A stretch of 64,000 bases of DNA, taken from the NCBI GenBank assembly GCA_951812575.1, contig OX638322.1:2231925-2295924 (forward strand), given 5' to 3'. Of this stretch, positions 41,121 through 48,989 are shown piece by piece. The notes beneath the pieces are model-generated. The model saw only the letters and a list, made by a program, of their open reading frames with translations. It searched no databases and was not told the origin of the DNA. The translations under genes and the position numbers were made by a program. How positions within the stretch are numbered: position 1 is the stretch's first letter; each line of letters begins with the position of its first letter. This DNA is from Candidatus Binatia bacterium. Its GTDB lineage: Bacteria > Desulfobacterota > Binatia > Bin18.

Positions 41121-42044
41121 CTATGTTTCGCTGGGAGGGGCGATGGGAATCGTCTCCGCCAGCGTTGGCGTTTTCCCCGTTTCGTTCGAAAAACGTCCGG
41201 CGGCGACCACGTCGTCGTGAGAAAACGAAACCCATAAATTTTTCTGTCTGGCCTCGGCGTAGAGCCGTTTTTTCGCGGCGATCGTTACCAACGGGTCCGT
41301 GTCATACGCGGCGTTCCAGGCGAGACGCAGGTGTGCGGTCGTTGGCACAATATCGGCGAAGTGAATCAAGCCGGTTCCAGCCGTTTCAACGATGACGCAC
41401 TGGTGTGGGCTAGTATGACCGCCCGAGACGGTTGTGCGAACGTGGGCGGTCAGCGTCGTATCACCGTCGATAAGGTCAACGTTCGCCAGCGGCTCCAGGC
41501 ACTCCGGGGCGTGCCGGTAGGCCGCGGCAAGACGTTCGTCCGGCGGCTGGGTTGCCAACTCCCACTCCGCCCGCTGCAGAACCACACGGGCGTTGGGAAA
41601 AGTCGGCGTGATCGTGCCGTCGCCCGCTTTATCAATAACGCCGCCCAGATGATCAAAATGGAGATGGCTCAGCACGACGTGGGTCACGTCCTCCCTGGTG
41701 TAGCCGAGGGCGCGAAGCTGGCCAGTCAGACCGCTGCCGCGCTGAGGGGTAAAGAATTGTTGCTCACGTGGACTCAGCCGATTCCCGATGCCGGTATCAA
41801 CGACGATGAGTTCACTCCGAGTCACAATCAGCGGGCAGGTCAGACTCATGCTAATACGCCCGCGTTCGTTGGGTCGCTTCTCCCGTTGCCAGATTTCACG
41901 CGGGACAATCCCGAACTGCGCGCCGCCGTCATCCCACCACAGCCCGTCGTTCAAAAAGTGAATGGTGATACCACCGGCTTTCAGCATGGGGCCGACTATA
42001 ACCGAGCCCAAAAGGGAAGACAAACTCCGTTTCAGCGCTTCCAT
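41121..42044 (-). CDS. MBL-fold metallo-hydrolase
   Basis: About 307 residues from the ATG at 42044. A TTG at 42086 and an ATG at 41987 are alternative starts, none with a good SD. Metallo-beta-lactamase fold: VVDTGIG, then the zinc motif LSHLHFDHLGG (HxHxDH), a later SGGHTSPHQCV histidine and a FADIVPT Asp. This arrangement is shared by lactonases, glyoxalases and similar hydrolases, and the substrate is unassigned. It is divergent from the nitrile-hydratase-like locus and converges with the OmpA gene. Confidence 0.88.
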   Translation of the reverse strand: MEALKRSLSSLLGSVIVGPMLKAGGITIHFLNDGLWWDDGGAQFGIVPREIWQREKRPNERGRISMSLTCPLIVTRSELIVVDTGIGNRLSPREQQFFTPQRGSGLTGQLRALGYTREDVTHVVLSHLHFDHLGGVIDKAGDGTITPTFPNARVVLQRAEWELATQPPDERLAAAYRHAPECLEPLANVDLIDGDTTLTAHVRTTVSGGHTSPHQCVIVETAGTGLIHFADIVPTTAHLRLAWNAAYDTDPLVTIAAKKRLYAEARQKNLWVSFSHDDVVAAGRFSNETGKTPTLAETIPIAPPSET

Positions 42045-42106
42045 TTGCACGGCTTTTGAGGCAGAAGGGTACAAAGACCCGCCCAAAAAGCAGGAAGGAA
42101 GATCGC

Positions 42107-42466
42107 ATGCCGGGCGTACATGACCGCGGAGGCTGGCCTGATGCCGGGCCTATCAACAAGGCAGAACATGAACTGTCGTTCTGGGAGAAACGGACCGATG
42201 CCTTACTCGTGCTGCTGAGCAGTGCGGACCGGCGCGTGATCCGGGTCGATGAGTTGCGGCGGGCGATCGAAAGCCTGCCGCCCGAGGCGTATGAAACCAT
42301 GGGGTATTACGAACGCTGGATCAGCGCGATTGAAACCCTGCTGATTGAAAAGAACGTCCTGACCAAGGCTGAGATTGACCGCAAGGCCGAACAGATCGTG
42401 GAGCAGCGAAAGATCGAAACGACTGAGCGAAGTCCGGTGGATGGCCCGGACGTTCCCGTTGCGTAG
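42107..42466 (+). CDS. Nitrile hydratase beta-subunit N-terminal half (separate subunit)
   Basis: 119 residues from the ATG at 42107 (GGAAGGAAG upstream). MPGVHDRGGWPDAGPINKAE is the N-terminal signature of nitrile hydratase beta (the M-x-G-x-HD-x-GG-x-x-G pattern). ETMGYYERWISAIETLLIEK is the shared helical segment. It ends naturally there, without the SH3-like C-terminal domain, which is encoded 920 bp downstream at 43389. Split beta subunits are known in thiocyanate hydrolase and in the three-subunit toyocamycin nitrile hydratase. An SDR gene separates the two halves here. Confidence 0.85.
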   Translation: MPGVHDRGGWPDAGPINKAEHELSFWEKRTDALLVLLSSADRRVIRVDELRRAIESLPPEAYETMGYYERWISAIETLLIEKNVLTKAEIDRKAEQIVEQRKIETTERSPVDGPDVPVA

Positions 42467-42545
42467 AAACCCCTCACCCCGGCCCTCTCCCCCAAGGGGC
42501 GAGGGAGTAATATAAATGTAGGGGCAACCCCCTGTGGTTGCCCGG
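42467..42545. repeat. Composite palindromic element, copy 1
   Basis: A CTCTCCC palindrome (CCCCTCACCCCGGCCCTCTC, CCCCAAGGGGCGAGGG; about 42470-42508) is followed by a second one, TGTAGGGGCAACCCCCTGTG with GTTGCCCGG (42517-42545), whose arms GGGGCAACC/GGTTGCCC form a hairpin. The same pair in the same order recurs at 44317-44405. Confidence 0.75.
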
Positions 42546-42593
42546 CCCCTCATGGGGTGAAGGAGCAGGAAGGGGAGAAAAAGGAGGATAGAG

Positions 42594-43379
42594 ATGGGAC
42601 GCCTCGATGGCAAAGTCGCATGTATTACCGGGGCGGGTTCCGGCATTGCCCGCTCTGCCGCCCGGATTTTTACCCAAGAGGGGGCGAAGGTCGCCATTGC
42701 CGAACTCAAGCCCGAGCTTGGCCGCGAAACCGAACGCCTGGTCCGGGACGCTGGCGGAGAGGCGGTGTTCATAGAAACCGATGTCACCATCGAGGAGAGC
42801 GTGAAAAACGCCATCGACCAAACGGTGGCGCGCTATGACAAGCTCGATATTCTGTATAACTGTGCGGGTGGATCGATTGCTGAAGACAAGACGGTGACCG
42901 AGGTAGATATGTCGGTCTGGCAGCATACCCAGTCGCTCGATTTGCTCGGCCCGTTCCTGTGCTGCCGGCACGGGATTCCCGAACTCATCAAGGCCGGTGG
43001 TGGCGCGATTGTCAATATGTCCTCCGTCGTCGCTTTGCGCGGATCGTTTCCGATTCATGTCTATACCGCGGCCAAGGGTGGCGTCATTGCTTTTACCCAG
43101 GTGCTGGCCGGGACATATGCCAAGGACAAGATTCGCGCCAACGCGATCTGTCCAGGCGTGATCATGACCGACCGGGTACGGCAACGCCTGGGCGTAGACA
43201 GGCCACAGACGGCCGGCCAGTCCAGTGTCGTCAACCTGGAATCCCAACTGAAGAAGTATCCGTTCTCGGTGGGCGAGCCTGAAGATATTGCCCGGGTGGC
43301 GCTCTTTCTGGCCTCGGACGAAGCCCGCATGATGACCGGCGCGATCGTGCCGGTTGACGGCGGACTGTCGGCCTACTAG
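42594..43379 (+). CDS. Short-chain dehydrogenase/reductase
   Basis: 261 residues. Classical SDR Rossmann fold: cofactor motif TGAGSGIAR (TGxxxGIx), NCAGG in place of NNAG, catalytic SSV...Y-T-A-A-K (Tyr and Lys near 155-159) and C-terminal GAIVPVDGG. An NAD(P)-dependent alcohol/ketone oxidoreductase with unknown substrate. A strong RBS (AAAAGGAGG) precedes the ATG. It is located between the two halves of the split nitrile-hydratase beta and is 9 bp from the second half, so the four genes probably form one transcript, with the SDR acting on the nitrile or hydrolysis product or being a later insertion. Confidence 0.92.
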   Translation: MGRLDGKVACITGAGSGIARSAARIFTQEGAKVAIAELKPELGRETERLVRDAGGEAVFIETDVTIEESVKNAIDQTVARYDKLDILYNCAGGSIAEDKTVTEVDMSVWQHTQSLDLLGPFLCCRHGIPELIKAGGGAIVNMSSVVALRGSFPIHVYTAAKGGVIAFTQVLAGTYAKDKIRANAICPGVIMTDRVRQRLGVDRPQTAGQSSVVNLESQLKKYPFSVGEPEDIARVALFLASDEARMMTGAIVPVDGGLSAY

Positions 43380-43388
43380 GGACGGACG

Positions 43389-43694
43389 ATGCAGTATCAG
43401 CCTGGAGATCGGGTGCGTATCCGAGTCGCCAGCCCGCCGGGTCATTACCGGACGCCGACTTATATTCAAGGAAAAATTGGCGTCATCGAGGCCGTCCACG
43501 GCACGTTCCGCAACCCCGAGACACTGGCGTATGGCGGAGACGGACGTCCCAAGCAACCGCTGTATCTAGTTCGTTTCGATCAAACCCATATCTGGGCACA
43601 TGCGGAATCCGCAGAGCCGGCCCCTTTCGGTCAGAACGACCGGTTATTGATCGATATCTATGAACACTGGCTGGAGCCAGCTCCCGAGGAGTAA
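43389..43694 (+). CDS. Nitrile hydratase beta-subunit C-terminal (SH3-like) half
   Basis: 101 residues. SH3-like fold of nitrile hydratase beta C-terminus: FQPGD-type start (YQPGDRVRIRV), GHYRTPTYIQGKIGVIEAVH, LYLVRFD...W and DIYEHWLEP. This small protein alone corresponds to one subunit of the three-subunit enzymes. It starts 9 bp after the SDR stop and ends 3 bp before the alpha gene. Confidence 0.88.
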   Translation: MQYQPGDRVRIRVASPPGHYRTPTYIQGKIGVIEAVHGTFRNPETLAYGGDGRPKQPLYLVRFDQTHIWAHAESAEPAPFGQNDRLLIDIYEHWLEPAPEE

Positions 43695-43697
43695 GCG

Positions 43698-44327
43698 ATG
43701 CACGAACACGACGCGCCCGACTCTCACCTGCCGCTTGAAGAGACTTCCGAGCTGACCTACTACGAGCAGCGGGTAGAAGCCATTCAAGCTCTGCTGATCG
43801 AAAAGGGACTGCTGAGCGCGGACGACGTGCGGCGAGCGGTCGAAGCTATGGATGCCCGCTCTCCCGCAGTCGGAGCGCGGGTGATTGCGCGTGCCTGGGT
43901 CGATCCGCACTTTAAGCAACACCTGCTGGCCGATGCCAAGGCGGCCATTGCCACGCTGGGCATTGACGTGGACACCTGGAGTACGCTGGTGGCGGTGGAG
44001 AACACGCCGACTATCCACAATGTGGTGGTGTGTACCCTGTGTTCCTGCTATCCCCGCTCTCTCCTCGGTGTGCCGCCCGACTGGTATAAAAGTCTCAATT
44101 ACCGCGCCCGGGTGGTGAAAGAGCCGCGGACCGTCCTCAAGGAATTCGGCCTGGAACTCGCGTCCGATATCGAGGTCCGGGTGTACGACAGCACGGCCGA
44201 TATGCGCTACCTGGTGATTCCCCGGCGGCCGGCCGGAACCGAGGGCCTGAGCGAGGAGGCGCTCGCCGAACTGGTCACCCGAGACAGTATGATCGGGGTC
44301 ACGCAGGCCCGGAAACCCTCACCCTAG
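43698..44327 (+). CDS. Nitrile hydratase alpha-like / thiocyanate hydrolase gamma-like subunit
   Basis: 209 residues. The metal-binding claw VCTLCSC (C112, C115, C117) with Thr between the first two residues is the cobalt-type version (iron types have Ser there). YYEQRVEAIQALLIEKGLLS at the N-terminus and a C-terminal beta region are family-typical. Two of the three cysteines would be oxidised in the mature enzyme. Both nitrile hydratase and thiocyanate hydrolase use this motif, so the substrate (nitrile or thiocyanate) is not resolved. The RBS (GAGGAG) overlaps the preceding gene's end. No metal-chaperone (P47K-type) gene is seen nearby. Confidence 0.9.
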   Translation: MHEHDAPDSHLPLEETSELTYYEQRVEAIQALLIEKGLLSADDVRRAVEAMDARSPAVGARVIARAWVDPHFKQHLLADAKAAIATLGIDVDTWSTLVAVENTPTIHNVVVCTLCSCYPRSLLGVPPDWYKSLNYRARVVKEPRTVLKEFGLELASDIEVRVYDSTADMRYLVIPRRPAGTEGLSEEALAELVTRDSMIGVTQARKPSP

Positions 44328-44405
44328 CCCTCTCCCAGAGGGAGAGGGAATGGAAGCCGGAGGGGATGATAAAATCTGTAGGGGCAACCCCCTGTGGTTG
44401 CCCGG
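44317..44405. repeat. Composite palindromic element, copy 2
   Basis: CCCTCACCCTAGCCCTCTCC with CAGAGGGAGAGGGAA (about 44318-44352) is followed by TGTAGGGGCAACCCCCTGTG and GTTGCCCGG (44377-44405). Same order and orientation as 42467-42545. The two copies bracket the SDR, beta-C and alpha genes. Confidence 0.75.
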
Positions 44406-44428
44406 TGGCGGCGCTCCGAGGTGGGGTG

Positions 44429-45307
44429 TCATTTTTTCATGCGCCCGGCAAAGGCGCGCATCTCCTCAATGACGGCATCGGTCTCGGCGCTCAGCGGCAG
44501 CATATAGAGCACGTCAACGCCGGCGGCGCGATACGCCTCAAGCTCTGTGTCGCCGGCTCTGTTGGACAGGGCAAGCGCGGTAATCTCCAATGCGTTAAAA
44601 TCGCGACCGGCCTCGTCCATCAGGCCCTTGATTTGATCCAGCAGGCCGGGAATCCGCTCGGGCAAGACCAGGCCACAGTGCCAGCCATTGCCGAAAGCGG
44701 CCACGCGCCGTAACGCCGGCTTGGATTCTCCCCCAACCCAGATGGGCGGGTGGGGCTTTTGGAGCGGGCGGGGCAGGACGTTGACGTCTTCCTGCAACTC
44801 GACGAATTTCCCGGAAAAACGGGGTGAGTCCTGGGTCCACAGGGCCTGCATCATGGCAATATATTCACGCGTACGGGCACCCCGTTCTTTGAAGGGGATA
44901 TTCAGCAGACGAAATTCGTCTTCCAGCCAGCCGACCCCAATGCCCATGATAAAACGTCCACCGGACAGCACATCAATGGTGGCCACGCGACGCGCCACGT
45001 CAAAAGGATGTCGATACGGCACAATCACCACGCTGATCCCGAGACGGACCCGTTCTGTAATCGCCGCCAGAAAAGCCATGGTGTCGAACGGATCCAACCA
45101 GACCATTTCGGTGTAGACCGCGTACGGCGTCTTGCCGCCCACATATTCATCATAGGGCCAGGGGGAGCTAATCTGTTTGGGAATGACAATATGGTCGCCG
45201 ATCAGGAGCGAATCAAAGCCCAGTTCTTCTGCGGCTGCGGCGAGTTTTTTGAGCGAGTCGCGTTGGGACACGGACGCGCCACCGCCGAGTTGAATGCCAT
45301 ATTTCAT
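44429..45307 (-). CDS. LLM-class F420-dependent-type oxidoreductase
   Basis: 292 residues from the ATG at 45307 (AAAAAGGAGGACAGC upstream). Luciferase-like barrel: MKYGIQLGGGASV, FDSLLIGDHIV, RVRLGISVVIVPYRHPFDVA, DVLSGGRFIMGIGVGWLEDE and PIWVGGESKPALRR. This TIGR03619-like subgroup often uses F420. The start is divergent from the membrane-protein gene at 45397. The substrate is unknown. Confidence 0.9.
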   Translation of the reverse strand: MKYGIQLGGGASVSQRDSLKKLAAAAEELGFDSLLIGDHIVIPKQISSPWPYDEYVGGKTPYAVYTEMVWLDPFDTMAFLAAITERVRLGISVVIVPYRHPFDVARRVATIDVLSGGRFIMGIGVGWLEDEFRLLNIPFKERGARTREYIAMMQALWTQDSPRFSGKFVELQEDVNVLPRPLQKPHPPIWVGGESKPALRRVAAFGNGWHCGLVLPERIPGLLDQIKGLMDEAGRDFNALEITALALSNRAGDTELEAYRAAGVDVLYMLPLSAETDAVIEEMRAFAGRMKK

Positions 45308-45396
45308 GCTGTCCTCCTTTTTGTATTCAATCCTTTCCGTCAGTGTGGTAACGGAAAGACCACGCCAGAACAAGGAGTGGAAACAAAGCCTTCCGT

Positions 45397-46041
45397 GTGA
45401 CGACGATCATGCACGAGCCGGATGTCACCCTGACCGATTATGCCCTCACGCTGGAGTGTGGGCTGTTTGCCTACTGGCTGCTCGTCCATGGCCAAGCGGA
45501 CAACCCGCTACGCCTCTGGTTTGCCGTCTTTTTTGCCTCAATCGGCATGGCTGCCCTCAGTGGCGGAACGGTGCACGGCTACTTCCCCAATGCGGACACT
45601 TTCGGCTATAGCGTCCTGTGGGGAGCGACCCTCATCGCGATTGGGGTTACCGCGCTGTGCGGCTGGATCATTGGCGCGCGACTCTATTGCTCGGACAGCG
45701 TGGCCGCCTGGATTCAGTCCGGCGCTGTTGCGCTCTTCGTTCTTTACTGCGGCGTCGTACTGTTCATCTCGCGTGATTTTCTGGTCGCCATTCTGCATTA
45801 TCTGCCCGCTACGCTTTTCCTGTTGGTTGTCTATAGTCTGGTGTATCAACAGGGGCGGGAGTCGGCGATGTTGATCGGTCTACTCGGACTCGTCCTGACC
45901 CTGGTTGCCGCGGGAATACAGCAGGCGCGGTGGAGCCTCCACCCTGTGTACTTGAGCTATAATGCTCTCTACCATGTCGTCCAGGCGGTAGCGCTTTTCT
46001 GCATATACTGGAGTGCGCGCTGGTTGGTTATCATGCGTTGA
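45397..46041 (+). CDS. Multi-pass membrane protein of unknown function
   Basis: 214 residues from the GTG at 45397 (an ATG at 45409 is equally plausible; neither has a clear SD). Seven hydrophobic segments span the protein: about 14-32, 38-60, 68-95, 105-128, 130-150, 157-172 and 190-212. An early TLTDYALTLECG motif and histidines in the middle segments (GGTVHGYF; AILHYLP; ALYHVV) are notable. I do not recognise a characterised family. The mechanosensitive channel gene follows after 33 bp. Confidence 0.75.
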   Translation: MTTIMHEPDVTLTDYALTLECGLFAYWLLVHGQADNPLRLWFAVFFASIGMAALSGGTVHGYFPNADTFGYSVLWGATLIAIGVTALCGWIIGARLYCSDSVAAWIQSGAVALFVLYCGVVLFISRDFLVAILHYLPATLFLLVVYSLVYQQGRESAMLIGLLGLVLTLVAAGIQQARWSLHPVYLSYNALYHVVQAVALFCIYWSARWLVIMR

Positions 46042-46074
46042 GACCCGTCATTCACACACCGGACAGAGGCAGGT

Positions 46075-47205
46075 ATGGAACTCTCACGCCTTTTCGCCGA
46101 CACGCCCGATTGGATCACCTCGTGGCTGGTCCAGATTGTTGCCATTGTTTTTCTCACCCTCACATTGCATTTCATTTTGCGGCGGCTCCTCAACCGCTTG
46201 CGTCACAGGGCCCTGGACTCGCATGCCTATTGGGACGACGCGTTTGTCACGGCGCTGCAAAGGCCGCTGGCTTCTCTGGTGCTTTTCGGCGGCCTCAGTC
46301 TGGTTCTTGAGACGGTCCGGCTGCAGGCCGACCTCGCGTTTCTTCCGGCGCTCAACTCCGCGCGCCTCCTGGGCATCGTGGTCCTGGTTGCCTGGTTTTT
46401 GATCCGCCTCATCAGAGAGGGGGAAGAGGCGATTATCGCCAAATATGAAGACACGGGCCAAGCCTACGACCGTACCACCATGGATGCCGTTGCCAAGCTG
46501 CTGCGCCTGACGGTGACGGTTATCGCGACTTTAGTGCTCTTGCAGACGCTGGGGGTGAGTGTCGCCGGAGTGCTGGCGTTTGGCGGCATTGGCGGTCTTG
46601 CCATCGGCTTTGCCGCCAAGGACTTACTGGCCAATTTTTTCGGGGGCCTGATGATCTATCTTGACCGTCCGTTCGCGGTGGGCGATTGGATCCGCTCTCC
46701 GGATCGCGAGATTGAGGGAGACGTTGAGCAGATCGGTTGGAGACTGACACGTATCCGCACCTTTGATAAGCGGCCGTTATACGTCCCAAATGCGACCTTT
46801 GCCACGATCGCGGTAGAGAACCCCTCACGGATGTTGAACCGTCGCATCTCCGAGACGATCGGCATCCGCTATGACGACGCCAACAAGATGGGACCCATTG
46901 TCCGTGCGGTTGAGCGGATGCTGCGTTCCCATCCCGAGATCGATACCTCACGAATCCTGATGGTCAATTTCAACGCCTTTGCTCCGTCGTCCTTGGATTT
47001 CTTTGTCTACACGTTCACCAAGACGACGGATTGGGCTCACTACCATCAGGTCAAGCAGGACGTGCTACTGAAAATCCTGGGGATTATCGAATCCCACGGC
47101 GCCCAAGCCGCCTTCCCGACCTCCACGATTCATATGCCTGAAGGACTATCGGTCCAGCCCGCCGGGAATACGGAAGAGCTGCTTCCGCATTCCCAGACTC
47201 GATAA
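46075..47205 (+). CDS. MscS-family mechanosensitive ion channel
   Basis: 376 residues. Four or more N-terminal membrane helices; the pore helix/MscS core is clear at about 160-195 (GVLAFGGIGGLAIGFAAKDLLANFFGG). Then comes the beta domain (LDRPFAVGDWI...EGDVEQIGWRLTRIRTFD), VPNATFATIAVENPSRM and a mixed C-terminal domain. It gates on membrane tension and resembles the YnaI-type small channels. The RBS (AGAGGCAGGT) is weak. The preceding membrane gene may be co-transcribed. Confidence 0.93.
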   Translation: MELSRLFADTPDWITSWLVQIVAIVFLTLTLHFILRRLLNRLRHRALDSHAYWDDAFVTALQRPLASLVLFGGLSLVLETVRLQADLAFLPALNSARLLGIVVLVAWFLIRLIREGEEAIIAKYEDTGQAYDRTTMDAVAKLLRLTVTVIATLVLLQTLGVSVAGVLAFGGIGGLAIGFAAKDLLANFFGGLMIYLDRPFAVGDWIRSPDREIEGDVEQIGWRLTRIRTFDKRPLYVPNATFATIAVENPSRMLNRRISETIGIRYDDANKMGPIVRAVERMLRSHPEIDTSRILMVNFNAFAPSSLDFFVYTFTKTTDWAHYHQVKQDVLLKILGIIESHGAQAAFPTSTIHMPEGLSVQPAGNTEELLPHSQTR

Positions 47206-47292
47206 CCTTGCCAGCGCAGACCGGATCACCAGTCAAGTTTGACTCGTATCAGGAGGCAGGATATCCGTTTTCTTAAGAAGAGGGGGAGAGAG

Positions 47293-47823
47293 ATGCCAAA
47301 GCAAATCCGCCGAATTGTGACCGGCCACAACGCTGAAGGAAAATCGGTCATTGCTGAGGATGCCATTGCCACGAGCATTCTAGATCTCGAAGCAGTGCCA
47401 GGACTGCGAGCCACTGATCTATGGGAGACGACAACTGCGCCTGCTGACCTGTCCGGTGAGGCCGACCCGGTTGAGCGTCCTATGCATCTGGAACCTCGGC
47501 CGACCGGGACAATCTGCCGCGTCGTCGAGTTTCCGCCCGATGCGGCCTGGCAAGACCGGACTGATGCGAGCGAAGTCTTTTCCTCCATGGAGGCGGGTCA
47601 TACCGCCGATTCCACCAGCTCGACCCCGATGATGCATAAAACCGACTCAGTAGACTATGCCATTGTCCTGTCAGGTGAGGTGTGGGCAGTCATGGAAGAA
47701 GGTGAAACTTGCATGCAGGCCGGGGATGTCCTCATCCAGCGGGCGACCAATCATGCCTGGAGTAATCGTTCAGCAAAGCCAGCTCTGGTGGCTTTCGTTT
47801 TGGTCGGCGCACAATCCGAGTAA
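47293..47823 (+). CDS. Cupin-domain protein
   Basis: 176 residues from the ATG at 47293 (GGGGGAGAGAG upstream). Conserved beta-barrel features: a first motif around MMHKTDSVDYAIVLSGEVWAVME and the second around GDVLIQRATNHAWSNRSAKPALVAFVL. The metal-binding set is H...D-x-x-x...E of motif 1 and H of motif 2. Families with this profile include isomerases and gentisate dioxygenase-like proteins, so the function is open. It stands alone upstream of the selenoprotein operon with a 111-bp gap. Confidence 0.85.
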   Translation: MPKQIRRIVTGHNAEGKSVIAEDAIATSILDLEAVPGLRATDLWETTTAPADLSGEADPVERPMHLEPRPTGTICRVVEFPPDAAWQDRTDASEVFSSMEAGHTADSTSSTPMMHKTDSVDYAIVLSGEVWAVMEEGETCMQAGDVLIQRATNHAWSNRSAKPALVAFVLVGAQSE

Positions 47824-47934
47824 ATAGAGGCGCTTCCGCTAGGGGCTGAACAGCATTCTTCAAGGGCTTGCATTGCGAGGCAGGTGTGAACCCTTGACGC
47901 TGTCCCTGTGGGCTGTGTAGACATCAGAAGACAT

Positions 47935-48981
47935 ATGCAGTTCACATCCGAGCAGATTGACGTTGACGATTACCACGCCGCGGTCGAGTTGTTCTTTGAG
48001 CGCGGCTGGACCGACGGCCTGGCTATTGTCCCGCCTACCGAAGAACTGGTTGCGGCCACGATTGCAGCCTCGGGACGTGAGCCGCACGAGGAACTGGGTG
48101 AGATTCCGCCGGCGCAAGGTATCGCCACGATTGAGAAGTTGGCGATTAACAGCGTCATGGCCGGCTGCCGGCCCGAGTATTTCCCGGTTATCATTGCGGC
48201 GGTTGAGGCCCTGCTGGAGCCCGAGCACAATCTGAACGGCGTCCAAACAACCACCCACTGCTGTGTCCCGTTAACGATTGTCCACGGTCCGATTGCGACA
48301 CAACTCAAACTCAACGCGGGCGATGGAGTGTTTGGCAACGGCTTTCGGGCAAATGGGACCATTGGTCGCGCTATCCGTTTGATCCTCTGGAATCTGGGCG
48401 GGAACGTCCCGGGCGAGGTGGATAAGTCAACCCAGGCCCATCCCGGCAAGTGGAGTTTCTGCATTGCGGAAAAGGAAGAGGCAAACCCCTGGGAGCCGCT
48501 GTACGTGGAGCGCGGCATCGAAGCCGGCAAAAACGCCGTGACCGTGTTTAGCTGTGAGGCTCCACACTCGGTGTTGTGCTATGGCACGGTCAAACAGATG
48601 CTGGCTTCCCTGGTCAGCTCGCTCAGCGGATTGGGCAGCAATAATGTCCAGGCTATGGGGGAAACCCTGGTGGTACTGAATCCCTGGCAAGCGCGGCAGT
48701 TTCACCGCGAAGGCTGGTCCAAGCCCGAGGTTCGGGTGTATCTGTGGGAGCACGCCCGGGCCAGACTGGGGGATATCCGAGCAGTTGATGCCCTGGGAAT
48801 ATCAGACCAGTTCTGGCCGAGCTGGGTGGAGAAGGACAATGACGACTACCGGGTGCCCATTACCGAGCGGCCACGGAATATCCATATTGTCGTCGCCGGA
48901 GGAGAAACGTATTTCGCGGCGCTCTGTCCGGGTTGGGGCGGACTCGGCGGGTTTGCCGTGACCAAGGAAATTCAACAGTGA
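47935..48981 (+). CDS. Conserved protein encoded beside the UGSC selenoprotein
   Basis: 348 residues from the ATG at 47935; a GTG at 47908 is an alternative and neither has a strong SD. No signal peptide and no membrane segments. Notable stretches are FFERGWTDGLAIVPPTEE, AINSVMAGCRPEYFPVIIAA, TTTHCCVPLTIVHGP and HIVVAGGETYFAALCPGWGG. Cysteines at C-R-P-E-Y and HCC are candidates for redox or metal roles. I cannot assign a reaction. The next gene starts 8 bp after its stop, so the two probably act together, and the order continues to RidA-like, MaoC-like and D-aminoacylase-like genes. Confidence 0.8.
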   Translation: MQFTSEQIDVDDYHAAVELFFERGWTDGLAIVPPTEELVAATIAASGREPHEELGEIPPAQGIATIEKLAINSVMAGCRPEYFPVIIAAVEALLEPEHNLNGVQTTTHCCVPLTIVHGPIATQLKLNAGDGVFGNGFRANGTIGRAIRLILWNLGGNVPGEVDKSTQAHPGKWSFCIAEKEEANPWEPLYVERGIEAGKNAVTVFSCEAPHSVLCYGTVKQMLASLVSSLSGLGSNNVQAMGETLVVLNPWQARQFHREGWSKPEVRVYLWEHARARLGDIRAVDALGISDQFWPSWVEKDNDDYRVPITERPRNIHIVVAGGETYFAALCPGWGGLGGFAVTKEIQQ

Positions 48982-48989
48982 GGTGTCAT

